A stretch of 64,000 nt of DNA from Hyphococcus sp. (GCA_028284345.1 JANQRY010000006.1:124001-188000); one strand, 5' to 3'; counted from the stretch's first letter, positions 25,935 through 35,026 are shown. Notes: generated by a model not told the origin, from the letters alone. Program-made: numbers and translations.

Positions 25935-26822
25935 CTAGCGCCGCACCATGAGGAGCACCGGCCAGGTCGGTTGGTCAAGCCGGTTGATCAGCCGGAATCC
26001 GGCCGCGTCGTAGGCGGCGATGACGCCGTCCGCCTGTTCGGTCATGAGCCCGGCGAGCATGACACGCCCGTTCTTTTGAACATACTCGGCCATGGCCGGC
26101 GCCAGTTCTGCGAGCGGCCCCGCCAGAATATTTGCAAAGACGAAGTCGAACGGCGCGGCGGCCGCGATCTTCTCATGATCGAACCCGGCGGCGGCAATCG
26201 TTGACACCCGGTCGGCGACGTCGTTGAGGGCGGCGTTCTCCGCGGCGATTTCAACGGAGCGCGCGTCAATGTCGCTGGCGAGGATCGACCGGCCCCAGAG
26301 CTTCGCCGCTGCAATGGCCAGTATCGCCGAACCGCATCCGAGGTCGAAAACGCTCTTCGGCGCAAAACCGGCGAAACGGTCGAGCAGCGTCAGGCAGCCG
26401 GCGGTTGTGGGGTGGTGGCCGGTGCCGAACGCTTGGTTGGCGTCAATGCGGATCGGAATGTCGCCCTCTTCGTTGGGCAGCTTGTCCGCATCGTGAACGC
26501 CGTAAAGCACGAACCGGCCGCAACGGACAACGCCGAGCCCTTCGAGCGCATGGGCGACCCAGTCGATATCGGGCAGGTCTTCGATCTCGGGCGCGCCGGG
26601 GCGGCCGTGTTCCGCCAGCAGCGCATTGATCGCATCCGTGTCGGGCTTCGTGTCGAAATAGGCTTCGAGCCGCCAGCCCGCCTTTTCATCGTCAACGGTC
26701 GGATCGTCCTTGGTCAGACTGACGGCGCCGGCGGGCGGAATCAGAATCTCGCTCAGCGCGTCGGCGGCCTGTTGCAGCGCCGCCCGCGGTCCGGCCCATG
26801 AGAGTTTATAGGACGACGCCAT
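25935..26822 (-). CDS. prmA: ribosomal protein L11 methyltransferase
   Basis: This 295-residue PrmA-family protein trimethylates lysines and the N-terminus of ribosomal protein L11. The N-terminal substrate domain (about 1-110) is followed by the SAM-binding segment VFDLGCGSAILAIAAAKLWG, which has Ala where Gly is usual, and by ANILAGPL. IDANQAFGTGHHPTT is a strong family signature. It is transcribed towards the aminopeptidase P gene, with 64 bases between them. Confidence 0.93.
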   Translation of the reverse strand: MASSYKLSWAGPRAALQQAADALSEILIPPAGAVSLTKDDPTVDDEKAGWRLEAYFDTKPDTDAINALLAEHGRPGAPEIEDLPDIDWVAHALEGLGVVRCGRFVLYGVHDADKLPNEEGDIPIRIDANQAFGTGHHPTTAGCLTLLDRFAGFAPKSVFDLGCGSAILAIAAAKLWGRSILASDIDARSVEIAAENAALNDVADRVSTIAAAGFDHEKIAAAAPFDFVFANILAGPLAELAPAMAEYVQKNGRVMLAGLMTEQADGVIAAYDAAGFRLINRLDQPTWPVLLMVRR

Positions 26823-26825
26823 CGA

Positions 26826-27341
26826 TTACCGCCGCCCGCGCAACTGCGCATAGGTGTTTGCCGTTTCATGGTGCGGCGCCCATGCGCGATAGACGTCCTC
26901 CGCCCACAGGCGAACAATCTTTTGATGCGCGTCCGCGTCGGCGGCCTCGCAAACATCCTTCACGGTGTATTTGTAACGCGCGGGGTCTGGCGGCGAGAGC
27001 GGTTCGAAGCTCCCTTTATACGCATTTGCAAGAACGCCGAGAGACTTGGCCGCGTAAGAAAACGCGCAGCCTTCCTCGAAAATCATGTAGAGCGCCGTCA
27101 GATGAATATTCACCGACTGCGCGGCGCGTTGGTCGGACTGGTCGCCGGGATGCTGAACCGCGTAGGCGTCGACAGTGAGGCGGTGGACGGCGAAGTAGGC
27201 GGCGTCCTCAAACTCACGCGCCAGTACGGTGTTAAACGCCGCCCAGCATTCGGGCGATGCGCCAAGATAAGCGTGGGCGTCGCCGTCGCAGGGCTCGAAC
27301 GTTGCCCCGCAATCGGGGCAGGAGGTCATGTTGGCGGACAC
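26826..27341 (-). CDS. DUF5946 family protein
   Basis: This 171-residue protein starts with a zinc-ribbon-like CPDCGATFEPCDGDAHAY and continues with the DUF5946 pattern SPECWAAFNTVLAREF, YFAVHRLTVDAYAVQHPG, QSVNIHLTALYMI and TVKDVCEAADADAH...VRLWAEDVYRAWA. The function is unknown. Its stop lies three bases from the prmA start and its own start is 11 bases from the helicase stop, so it sits in an operon with helicase and prmA. The paired cysteines and the conserved His residues suggest metal binding. Confidence 0.8.
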   Translation of the reverse strand: MSANMTSCPDCGATFEPCDGDAHAYLGASPECWAAFNTVLAREFEDAAYFAVHRLTVDAYAVQHPGDQSDQRAAQSVNIHLTALYMIFEEGCAFSYAAKSLGVLANAYKGSFEPLSPPDPARYKYTVKDVCEAADADAHQKIVRLWAEDVYRAWAPHHETANTYAQLRGRR

Positions 27342-27351
27342 GAGGCCGGTC

Positions 27352-29694
27352 TCACGCAGGGTTCACAAAAGTGTCGATGACTTTTTTGAGCCCGGAATGT
27401 TCAAAGTCCACGGTGAGTTTCTGCCCTTCAATTGCAGAAATCATCCCGTAGCCGAATTTCTGGTGGAAGACGCGCTGGCCTTTTGCAAATTTTGAGTTGC
27501 CCGGGGCGCTCACCGATACGGTTGCGGCGCGCCCTTCGATCATTGGCGGCTCGCTGCGCGGCCGCCGGTTCGCGGCGCGGGCGCGGCGCCAGCCCGGATT
27601 GTCGTAATAGGCGTCGTCGCGCAGTTTTTCGCCGTCGAAGCTGGAATGACTGGCGAGGTCCGCCGCCGCATTGCCGTAAAGGCCGGGCTCGGACATGACC
27701 TCCACATGCTCCTCCGGCAATTCGTCAACGAAACGCGACGGCATCGCCGCCTGCCAGCGCCCGTAAATCTGTCGATTGGCGGCGAATGATATGCGGCAGC
27801 TTTCCTCCGCCCGGGTGATGCCCACATAGGCAAGGCGGCGTTCTTCTTCGAGCGCGGCGTTGCCCTTTTCGTCGAGAGAGCGTTTCGACGGAAAGATCTC
27901 TTCTTCCCAGCCGGGCAGGAACACGACGGGAAATTCAAGGCCCTTCGCCGCATGGAGCGTCATCAGCCAGACCTGGCCTTCGCCGGTGTCTTCGCTGCGT
28001 TCCGCGACCAGCGCCACATGATCGAGATAGCCTTCGAGCGTGTCGAATTCCGACACCGCCTGAATGAACTCTTTCAGGTTATCGAGCTTGCCGGGCGCCT
28101 GCGGGCTTTTGGAATTCTTCCACATTTCCATATAGCCGGACTCTTCGAGGATGAGTTCGGCGAGGTCGGCGGGCGCCATGTCCTTGGCGTCTCGAGTCCA
28201 GCGGTCGATCGTATCAACGAAATTGACCAACGAACGACGGGCGGCCGCATGAAGGTCATCGCTCTCAAGCGCAACGCGCGACGCCGCCGTTAACGGGATG
28301 CCTTGCGCCCGCGCAATTTTGTGCAATACCTGCAGCGCCTTGTCGCCGAGGCCGCGTTTCGGCTTGTTGACGATGCGGTCGAAGGCGAGATCATCGTCCG
28401 CCGAGCGGACAAGGCGCAGATAGGCAAGCGCGTCGCGGGTTTCCTCGCGCTCGTAAAAGCGCGGTCCGCCAACGACGCGATAGGCGAGGCCGAGCGTGTT
28501 GAAGCGTTCCTCAAAGGCGCGCATCTGAAACGACGCGCGCACAAGGACGGCCATATCCGACAGGGACCGGCCTTTCATCTGCTCCGCTTCGATATCGTCG
28601 CCGATAACGCGCGCTTCTTCCTCGCCGTCCCAGACGCCGCGGACTTTGACTTTCTCGCCGTCCTCCACGTCGGTCCAGAGTTCCTTGCCGAGCCGGTCTT
28701 TATTGGCGGCGATGAGGCCCGAGGCCGCGCCGAGGATCGACGGCGTTGAACGGTAGTTGCGTTCAAGGCGAATGACCTCGGCGCCGGGAAAGTCTTTTTC
28801 GAAACGCAGGATGTTTTCCACTTCCGCCCCGCGCCAGCCATAGATCGACTGATCATCATCGCCGACGCAGCAGATGTTGCGATGCTTCTGCGCCAAGAGG
28901 CGCAGCCACAAATACTGCGCTACATTGGTGTCCTGATATTCGTCCACCAGCATGTAGCGGAACCGGTTCTGGTATTCGGCGAGGACGTCGGCGTTGTTCT
29001 GGAAGATCATCAGATTGTGGATCAGCAAGTCGCCAAAGTCGGCGGCGTTGAGCGTCTTCAACCGCGCCTGATAGGCCGCATAAAGATCAATGCCGCGCCC
29101 GTCGGCGAAGTGGTACGCCTCATTAGCGGGAACCTTGTCCGGCGTCAGGCCGCGGTTCTTCCAGCCGTCAATGACAAAGGCGAGGCCGCGCCCGGTCCAG
29201 CGCTTTTCGTCGATATTCGCCGCCTCGATGACCTGTTTGGCTAGACGGATCTGGTCGTCGGCGTCGAGAATGGTGAAGGACGATTTGAGGCCGACCAGTT
29301 CGGCGTGGCGGCGCAGGATCTGGGCGCCGATCGAATGAAACGTGCCGAGCCACTGCATCCCTTCGACGGAGTCCCCGATGAGCGCGCCGATGCGCTCTTT
29401 CATCTCTCGGGCGGCCTTGTTGGTGAAGGTGACGGCGAGGATCTGCCAGGGCCGCGCGCGGCCCGTAAAGAGAAGATGGGCGAGGCGGGTCGTCAACGCC
29501 CGGGTCTTTCCCGTACCGGCGCCGGCGAGCATCAGCACCGGGCCTTCCGTGGCGAGCACCGCCTTGCGTTGTTCTTCGTTTAAGGCCGCGAGATAGGGCG
29601 CTGATTTTTCTTCGCTTTCGCCACCCGGGCGGGCGGTCGCCGCGGCCATGGCGCGCTCGGAAATGGATGGAGATTTTACCCGTTCGGAACTCAT
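27352..29694 (-). CDS. UvrD/PcrA-type superfamily 1 DNA helicase
   Basis: This 780-residue 3'-5' helicase of the UvrD/Rep/PcrA family functions in excision repair, mismatch repair or fork rescue. Motif I is GAGTGKT, motif II DEYQDTN, motif III GDDDQSIYGWRGA, motif IV LERNYRS, motif V-like LMTLHAAKGLEFPVVFLPG and motif VI EERRLAYVGITRAEE. The C-terminus has the tudor-like KFAKGQRVFHQKFGYGMI and ends in a hydrophobic/charged tail, as in PcrA/UvrD. The N-terminal 35 residues are variable and a later start is possible. Confidence 0.95.
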   Translation of the reverse strand: MSSERVKSPSISERAMAAATARPGGESEEKSAPYLAALNEEQRKAVLATEGPVLMLAGAGTGKTRALTTRLAHLLFTGRARPWQILAVTFTNKAAREMKERIGALIGDSVEGMQWLGTFHSIGAQILRRHAELVGLKSSFTILDADDQIRLAKQVIEAANIDEKRWTGRGLAFVIDGWKNRGLTPDKVPANEAYHFADGRGIDLYAAYQARLKTLNAADFGDLLIHNLMIFQNNADVLAEYQNRFRYMLVDEYQDTNVAQYLWLRLLAQKHRNICCVGDDDQSIYGWRGAEVENILRFEKDFPGAEVIRLERNYRSTPSILGAASGLIAANKDRLGKELWTDVEDGEKVKVRGVWDGEEEARVIGDDIEAEQMKGRSLSDMAVLVRASFQMRAFEERFNTLGLAYRVVGGPRFYEREETRDALAYLRLVRSADDDLAFDRIVNKPKRGLGDKALQVLHKIARAQGIPLTAASRVALESDDLHAAARRSLVNFVDTIDRWTRDAKDMAPADLAELILEESGYMEMWKNSKSPQAPGKLDNLKEFIQAVSEFDTLEGYLDHVALVAERSEDTGEGQVWLMTLHAAKGLEFPVVFLPGWEEEIFPSKRSLDEKGNAALEEERRLAYVGITRAEESCRISFAANRQIYGRWQAAMPSRFVDELPEEHVEVMSEPGLYGNAAADLASHSSFDGEKLRDDAYYDNPGWRRARAANRRPRSEPPMIEGRAATVSVSAPGNSKFAKGQRVFHQKFGYGMISAIEGQKLTVDFEHSGLKKVIDTFVNPA

Positions 29695-29833
29695 CGGGCC
29701 TGTTTAGACCAGACGGAACGATTCTGGAACATTTGCGGAAAATTCATGCGCACTGAACGGTTTACAGGGCCGCAATATGGGCTATGGGAAAGCCTGCGCT
29801 GGGGCGTGGACGCTAAAAAAGGAGAGGTCTCTC

Positions 29834-30169
29834 ATGGCGGGCAAGTTTGAACTTTACAAGGACAAGGCCGGCGAATTCCGCTTTCGGCTGAAGGCGGGAA
29901 ACGGCGAGAACATTCTGGCGAGCGAGGGCTATAACGACAAATCCGGCGCCGAAAACGGCATCGCCTCGGTTCGCAAGAATGCGCCGGACGACGCCCGCTA
30001 CGAGCGTAAGGAAGGGGCCAACGGCAAGCATCATTTCAATCTGAAAGCGGCCAATCACCAGGTGATCGGATCCTCGCAGATGTATGAATCGGCGTCGGGC
30101 ATGGAAGGCGGCATTGAGTCCGTGAAGAACAACGCGCCGGATGCGACCCTCGACGATCAGACGGGCTGA
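29834..30169 (+). CDS. YegP family protein (duplicated DUF1508)
   Basis: This 111-residue protein consists of two DUF1508 repeats. Each has the pattern KFELYKDKAGEFRFRLKA or HHFNLKAANHQVIG followed by Y(N/E)...SGxExGIxSVkxNAPDA. It is a small antiparallel-sheet fold often seen as a stress-associated protein, and its biochemical role is unknown. ATG 29834 follows GGAGAGG at good spacing; the longer frame from 29777 lacks such a site. A strong terminator follows. Confidence 0.92.
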   Translation: MAGKFELYKDKAGEFRFRLKAGNGENILASEGYNDKSGAENGIASVRKNAPDDARYERKEGANGKHHFNLKAANHQVIGSSQMYESASGMEGGIESVKNNAPDATLDDQTG

Positions 30170-30193
30170 TCTGACACGAATTGATTCAGTAAG

Positions 30194-30219
30194 CGGCCCG
30201 CCCTCGCGCGGGCCGTTTT
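30194..30219 (+). terminator. intrinsic terminator after YegP gene
   Basis: CGGCCCGC (30194-30201) pairs with GCGGGCCG (30208-30215) and is followed by TTTTC. It lies between the YegP gene and a convergent gene whose stop is at 30220. Confidence 0.8.
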
Positions 30220-31059
30220 CTATTCGGACTGTTCGTCGCGATTGAGACGATAGGTCGGGCTGCTCAGTTCAAGCCCGGTGCGCGTTTCAACTTCGTCCAC
30301 CGCGGCCTCGCAGGAGCCGCTGATGAAAGCGAGATCGTCAATCAGGTAGCGCAGCGTGTCGATGTTCTTGGGGTTGTGGCTGTCGAGACTTCTCATCGAC
30401 ACCGTGATGCGCTTGGCCGGCGTGTCGACGAAATGCGCGCCTGCGATGTTGTCGAATATCACGGTTTCGCTTTCCCATTCGAACTCCACCCGCGCCACAT
30501 CAAGCGGCCGGTCGTCCGCGTCCCAACCTTTGATTTCGAACGCGAAGGATTCGTTTTGTTTCGCGCCGGTCGGGTAGATGGACATGGTGACGAGGCACGC
30601 CGGTTGATCGAATTCGATCGCCAGGGGCCGGTTCAGCCTGTTTCGGTAACCGGCGGCGAAACGCCCGCTCGTCGGCGCCTCATAGGTGCACATGGAGTTA
30701 TACTGGAAGTGGCGCTGGCCTTCGCAAATCTGCCATGACAGGCCGGGCCCGAATTTGACGCCGTACTCTTCTTGATAGTCCTGAATGATCGGTTCGCCAT
30801 GGGTGCCCGGCGGCGGCTCGAAATGGACGACCGGAAAGGTCGAGCCTTCCGCGTCCGTCAGCACCCGCCCCACAAAGGGCGTTACCCGCGTATCGGTTGC
30901 GGGATTGCTGTCGCCGTCCGGGTCTGGACCGATGCCGTTTTCATGGACCCAGCCCGATCCGTGGCCATGATCATCGCCCGCATCGCCGTCATGAGGATGC
31001 GCGGCCGCGACGCCGAGCGCTGCAGCAGCTATCGCCGATAGGTTTAAGATCGTTCTCAT
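30220..31059 (-). CDS. secreted protein with His-rich N-terminus, unknown function
   Basis: This 279-residue protein starts at ATG 31059, which has GGAGGGG upstream. The signal peptide is MRTILNLSAIAAAALGVAAA, followed by a His/Asp/Gly-rich segment HPHDGDAGDDHGHGSGWVHE that could bind metal. The rest looks like a beta-rich domain with several cysteines (WQICEG, NSMCTY, QPACLV, SGSCEAA) and statements such as PLAIEFDQPACLVTMSIYP and ITVSMRSLDSHNP. These resemble secreted carbohydrate- or surface-binding jelly-roll modules, but I recognise no family with confidence. The 3' end is convergent with the YegP gene. Confidence 0.7.
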   Translation of the reverse strand: MRTILNLSAIAAAALGVAAAHPHDGDAGDDHGHGSGWVHENGIGPDPDGDSNPATDTRVTPFVGRVLTDAEGSTFPVVHFEPPPGTHGEPIIQDYQEEYGVKFGPGLSWQICEGQRHFQYNSMCTYEAPTSGRFAAGYRNRLNRPLAIEFDQPACLVTMSIYPTGAKQNESFAFEIKGWDADDRPLDVARVEFEWESETVIFDNIAGAHFVDTPAKRITVSMRSLDSHNPKNIDTLRYLIDDLAFISGSCEAAVDEVETRTGLELSSPTYRLNRDEQSE

Positions 31060-31243
31060 ACGCACCCCTCCGCGACCCCGTAACAGAATAGCCGATGGGC
31101 GGAATTGTTCCAAGAACATCAGAAAAGCCGGATAATACGATGATTGCCTTAGCGAAATCGGGTGATGCATTCACTATTGCTTGAACCGGTTGCCTCGGCT
31201 GGCCGGCTGCGCCAACGTTGCAAAAATTGAGGAGGGGCGTCCG

Positions 31244-32926
31244 GTGCGCGCGGATCTTTTTTCGTTCCTTAAACGGGCGCTCCTGGCGTCGGGCCTCGCG
31301 CTCGTCGCCGCCTGCGCCAGCGCAGAAGACCCGCGCACTTTCGATCATACAACAGCGGCGGCGCGGGTCGGCGCGCTGGACGGCGCCGCGTCGCGCATTC
31401 GCGCCGATGTGGCCTATCTCGCCGACGACGCCATGGAAGGCCGCGAAGCGGGAACGCGGGGCTACGACGCGGCCGCCGATTATGTCGCCGCGCGCATGGC
31501 GGCGCTGGGTCTCGCGCCGGGCGCCGACGGCGACTGGTTTCAGGCCGTGCCGTTGCGCGAGGCGACGTCCTCGCCCGACGCGTCGCGACTGTCAGTAACG
31601 ACGGCGGACGGCGAACGGGTCGACCTCGCTTTCCTCGACGATTTCAAGATCTATCCGTCTCTCGAAAAGGACGCGTTCGCCGTTTCCGCGCCCGCTGTTT
31701 TTGTCGGTCACGGCATATACGCGCCGGAGGCCGGTCACAATGACTATGAAGGGCTCGACATAAACGGAAAGGTCGTCGTGCGTTTCGCGGGCGCGCCGGA
31801 TGTTTTCGACAGCGAAGCGCGTGCCCATTACGGCTCAAGCGCCGCAAAAGCGAAATATATGGCGAGTCAGGGCGCGGTCGCGGTTGTCAGTCTCTACACC
31901 GACGCCGCCGAGAAATCTTTTCCGTGGAAACGGGTGCGGCGAAATCCGATCGCGCGCGCGACACGCTGGGTTGGTCCTGATGGCGCCGCCGATGTTGCGG
32001 GGGCGGGACTGAACGGGACGATTGGCCTCAACCCGGACAGCAGCGAAATCCTGTTCGAAGGCGGGCCGCGTTCCTATGGCGAGTTGCGCGCGGAAGAAGC
32101 CCGGCCGGGCGGCGCGCTAAAAGGGTTCGATTTGCCGGTGACGGTTTCCGTATCCGCCGCCGCCGCGTTTGACGACTATTTCAGCGACAACGTCGTCGGC
32201 GTCATCGAGGGGGCGGACCCTGCGCTCAAAAACGAGGCGCTCGTCGTCACCGCCCATCTCGACCATTTGGGGATCGACGAAGGCGATCTCGGCGGAGAAG
32301 ACGACATCATCAATAACGGCGCCATGGACAACGCGATGGGCGTCGCCATGCTGCTTGAAACGGCGCGGCGCTTTCTGGACGGCCCGCCGCCGGCGCGGAC
32401 GGTCGTTTTCCTCGCCGGCACGGCGGAGGAAAAAGGGCTTCTGGGGGCCGACTATTTCGCCCATTTTCCGCCGCTCGGCGACAAGGAAATCGTCGCGAAC
32501 GTCAATCTCGACATGCCCGTCATGCTTCATGCGTTTACGGACATTATCGCCTTTGGCGCCGAGCGTTCGACCCTCGGGTCTATTGTCGAGGCGGCGCTGG
32601 CCGATGCAGGCGTTGTTGTGTCGCCCGATCCGTTTCCGGAACTGGGGGTTTTCACCCGATCGGATCATTATCCGTTTGTCGAGCAGGGCGTGCCGGCGAT
32701 TTTCCTGTGGCCCGGCTACGCCAATGGGGGCGAGGCGGTGATCAGCGCGTTTCTCGCGAAGCACTACCACAATGTCAGCGACGACCTGTCCCTGCCGATA
32801 CGCTGGAACGATGCGGCGCGCTTTGCCGACATCAACTATAAAATCGCCCGCGAAATCGCCGACCGCCCGGAGCGGCCAGCTTGGAACAAAGGCGATTTCT
32901 TCGGCGAGCTTTTCGCCGGCGAATAA
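31244..32926 (+). CDS. M28-family metallopeptidase, lipoprotein
   Basis: This 560-residue peptidase starts at GTG 31244, which has GAGGAGGGG seven bases upstream. This gives a lipoprotein signal with lipobox LVAAC around residue 20. A PA-like insert lies at about 120-250. The zinc site of M28 enzymes is visible: H in TAHLDHLG, D in GAMDNAMG, the catalytic EE in GTAEEKGLLG, D in VNLDMPVM and H in RSDHYPFVEQGVPA. It is expected to be an aminopeptidase or glutamyl-cyclase-like enzyme anchored in the envelope. Starting at 31181 would bury the lipobox after a non-signal extension. Confidence 0.9.
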   Translation: MRADLFSFLKRALLASGLALVAACASAEDPRTFDHTTAAARVGALDGAASRIRADVAYLADDAMEGREAGTRGYDAAADYVAARMAALGLAPGADGDWFQAVPLREATSSPDASRLSVTTADGERVDLAFLDDFKIYPSLEKDAFAVSAPAVFVGHGIYAPEAGHNDYEGLDINGKVVVRFAGAPDVFDSEARAHYGSSAAKAKYMASQGAVAVVSLYTDAAEKSFPWKRVRRNPIARATRWVGPDGAADVAGAGLNGTIGLNPDSSEILFEGGPRSYGELRAEEARPGGALKGFDLPVTVSVSAAAAFDDYFSDNVVGVIEGADPALKNEALVVTAHLDHLGIDEGDLGGEDDIINNGAMDNAMGVAMLLETARRFLDGPPPARTVVFLAGTAEEKGLLGADYFAHFPPLGDKEIVANVNLDMPVMLHAFTDIIAFGAERSTLGSIVEAALADAGVVVSPDPFPELGVFTRSDHYPFVEQGVPAIFLWPGYANGGEAVISAFLAKHYHNVSDDLSLPIRWNDAARFADINYKIAREIADRPERPAWNKGDFFGELFAGE

Positions 32927-32932
32927 GGCGCG

Positions 32933-33643
32933 CTATTCGATTTCGTAGATCAGCGTGACGTTTGCGCGAATTGCTGACTCGCCGGCTTCGATGGGCGCGG
33001 CAAAATCCGCTTCTGCGCGCCTCGCCGTCACGACGATGGTATCGTTTTGAGGCGCGGCGACATATCCATCCTGTATCCTTAGGATAGGACCGAGTTTCAC
33101 ACCCGCTGCATCAGCGAGCAGGGCCGCGCGCGCCATGGCGTCGGCGACGGCGTCGCGGCGCGCTTCGTCCTGAAGCGGCTGCGGATCAGCAAAGGTAAAT
33201 GAGATGCCGCCCAGACTATTCGCGCCGGACGACACCGCTTCGTCGATCACGGCGCCGGCCTTGTCGAGATCGCGCAGACGGACGCGCACGGAATTCGACG
33301 CGCGGAACCCGATGACTTCCGGTTCGCTGCGGTTGCGCTCATAGTTATATCGCGGATTGACGTTGAGGCCCGAGGTCTGAATATCGCGCGCTTCGATATC
33401 CATGGATTTCAGCTTGTCGATTGTCGCCGTCATGGCCGCGGAATTGGCGCGCAGGGCTTCCGCCGCCGTCGCGCCGTCGATCTGAACGCCGATCGTGACA
33501 ATCGCCATGTCCGGCGCGGCGAGGGCCTCGCCCTGTCCCGTGACGGAGATCGTTCGGGGCGCCGGCGCTGGTTCCGCGCTCGCCTGCGGCGCTGCGCAGG
33601 ACGCGGCCAGCGCCGCGACGGCCGAGTAGAAAAATGCACGCAT
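32933..33643 (-). CDS. SIMPL domain (DUF541) periplasmic protein
   Basis: This 236-residue protein starts at 33643, preceded by GGGAGG at normal spacing. It has a signal peptide ending near ASAEP. The SIMPL pattern covers nearly the whole mature chain: ISVTGQGEALAAPDMAIVTIGV, DIQTSGLNVNPRYNY, VRVRLRDLDKAGAVIDEAVSSGANSLGGISF, and KLGPILRIQDG. Related proteins include E. coli YggE (oxidative stress) and mammalian SIMPL, but the molecular function is unknown. The stop is convergent with the M28 peptidase, seven bases apart. Confidence 0.92.
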   Translation of the reverse strand: MRAFFYSAVAALAASCAAPQASAEPAPAPRTISVTGQGEALAAPDMAIVTIGVQIDGATAAEALRANSAAMTATIDKLKSMDIEARDIQTSGLNVNPRYNYERNRSEPEVIGFRASNSVRVRLRDLDKAGAVIDEAVSSGANSLGGISFTFADPQPLQDEARRDAVADAMARAALLADAAGVKLGPILRIQDGYVAAPQNDTIVVTARRAEADFAAPIEAGESAIRANVTLIYEIE

Positions 33644-33808
33644 GGTTGCCTCCCGGTTGCGTAGGGACCCCCACCATGCTCGCCCGCGCAAGGCGAAATC
33701 AAGGCGCAAAATCGATCTTACCGCGGCGTTTGTCGGGCCTTCAATGCACCATCGATTGCTGATAAGAACCGCGCTTCGGTCGCGGGCGGGATCGCCGCCG
33801 CCCTGATC

Positions 33809-33885
33809 GGGCCTGTAGCTCAATTGGTTAGAGCTGGCGGCTCATAACCGCTAGGTTGGGGGTTCGAGTCCCTCCGGGCCCACCA
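33809..33885 (+). tRNA. tRNA-Ile2 (CAT anticodon, lysidine type), possible tRNA-Met
   Basis: This is a complete 77-base cloverleaf with encoded CCA: acceptor GGGCCTG/CGGGCCC, D-arm GCTC/GAGC, anticodon loop CTCATAA in stem GGCGG/CCGCT, T-arm GGGGG/CCCTC with TTCGAGT. The anticodon is CAT. C4-G69 and C5-G68 are consecutive acceptor pairs that TilS uses to pick tRNA-Ile2 over tRNA-Met, which favours isoleucine identity. An elongator tRNA-Met gene with a different acceptor is at 42135. Confidence 0.85.
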
Positions 33886-33954
33886 TCCAGCTATGTTGTA
33901 ACTTGCTGATTTTATTAGAGGGTAGATACTTTGTTCCAATGAGGTAACGTTTAC

Positions 33955-34548
33955 ATGTCCGAGCAACCTGAAAAAATTATTTGGAACAAAGATTGGGGCG
34001 ACGTCGCCGGTGATGCAGGTGATCCGTATCAATACCGACTTACAGGTCCGTGGCTGCAATATCATTCTGAAGAGTCGCTTGAGCAAAGAAGCCGTCAAGG
34101 GCTGGAAGATGGCAATCGGTTATTTCGTGAACTCGCGCGATCTCTCCTGGTTGGACACGCTGCTATTGTCGTTTTGTCTATCAACATTACGGCGAACTTA
34201 CTCGGAAGTGATAGCAGCATCAGCCTAATGTTGCCGGCGATAATGTTTTTGGGTGTATGTGGAATTGCAGCGGCAAGCTCTGCGCAATTCTACCTTGCTC
34301 GCCATGCCCAAGCCGTTGGCGCGGGCTATGAGGCATTCAAGTTTTGGCGATTTCCAAATAACGCGGGTACTATTCCAGATCACGACGCACTTGATGGCTT
34401 CGAGAAAGCGCATGCAAACTTTAGGGTGCTGTGGACGAAGCAGAGAAAGACCTACCGGCGTCTACTTATTACATCACTTTTGCTTTTTGGTTTGGCGATG
34501 ATCGTCGCCGTAATCTACATGATTGGTGTCGCCGCAAAAAGCGCTTAA
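33955..34548 (+). CDS. membrane protein of unknown function, AT-richer than its neighbours
   Basis: This 197-residue protein starts 69 bases after tRNA-Ile and has GAGG nine bases before the ATG. It has a hydrophilic start (MSEQPEKIIWNKDWG) and two hydrophobic segments at about 66-86 and 93-113. A charged region 115-160 follows (RHAQAVGAGYEAFKFWRFPNN) and a final transmembrane helix lies at about 168-190. No family is recognised. Codon use is distinctly AT-richer than in surrounding genes, with many TTA/TTT/AAT/GCA codons, which suggests recent acquisition at the tRNA gene. No integrase or duplicated tRNA end is seen nearby. Confidence 0.65.
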   Translation: MSEQPEKIIWNKDWGDVAGDAGDPYQYRLTGPWLQYHSEESLEQRSRQGLEDGNRLFRELARSLLVGHAAIVVLSINITANLLGSDSSISLMLPAIMFLGVCGIAAASSAQFYLARHAQAVGAGYEAFKFWRFPNNAGTIPDHDALDGFEKAHANFRVLWTKQRKTYRRLLITSLLLFGLAMIVAVIYMIGVAAKSA

Positions 34549-34700
34549 TCGCCTCCTGTTCAGACTACGCGTGCAATGCTGCCTAAAGGTCATTCACCCG
34601 GCCGGCGGGGTTTATTGTCGCTGCGCAATTGCTGCGCGCGCGGGCGTTGAGAGACAGGCGCGACATTTTAACGGGCTTAGGGAAGAAGATCCCGTGATTG

Positions 34701-34720
34701 GGGGCCGCCGGGCCCCTTTT
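34701..34720 (+). terminator. intrinsic terminator or attenuator upstream of feoA
   Basis: GGGGCC (34701-34706) and GGCCCC (34711-34716) flank a GCCG loop and are followed by TTTT. It ends 72 bases before the feoA start, so it either closes the orphan membrane gene's transcript or attenuates transcription into feoAB. Confidence 0.65.
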
Positions 34721-34741
34721 CTGGGGTTTGCGGCCGTTTTC

Positions 34742-34751
34742 TGCAATTGCA
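34742..34751. promoter_or_regulatory. TGCAATTGCA palindrome upstream of feoA (possible Fur-family site)
   Basis: A perfect ten-base palindrome sits 41 bases before the feoA start. Alphaproteobacterial Fur-family operators often include TGC...GCA with AT-rich centres, and ferrous-iron transporters are usual targets. The match is short and no second half-site is clear, so this is a weak call. Confidence 0.3.
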
Positions 34752-34792
34752 AGGCATTCTCAAATATGCCACATGAGGCAAAAGGAATGTCG

Positions 34793-35026
34793 ATGCGTCT
34801 TCACGAACTCAAAAAAGGCGAGCGGGCCCGGGTCGCCGAAATCTCCTCCGCCGATGCGGAACTGGAGGCGAAACTTCGTGAAATCGGGTTTGCCGAAGAC
34901 GACGACGTGGAGATTGTTCATTATGGCCCCGTCGCCGGCAAGCCGATCTGCGCGCGCCTTAATCAGACGCTGATCGCGTTGCGTCTGGAAGAGGCGGCCG
35001 CCATTGAAGTGGAGGCGGCGTCGTGA
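34793..35026 (+). CDS. feoA: ferrous iron transport protein FeoA
   Basis: This 77-residue SH3-like protein assists FeoB. The pattern MRLHELKKGERARVAEI, LREIGFAEDDDVEIVH and RLNQTLIALRLEEAAAIEV is typical. ATG 34793 is preferred over ATG 34787 because AAGGA (34782-34786) is six bases before the former and touches the latter. The stop overlaps the FeoB GTG start as GTGA. Confidence 0.93.
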   Translation: MRLHELKKGERARVAEISSADAELEAKLREIGFAEDDDVEIVHYGPVAGKPICARLNQTLIALRLEEAAAIEVEAAS

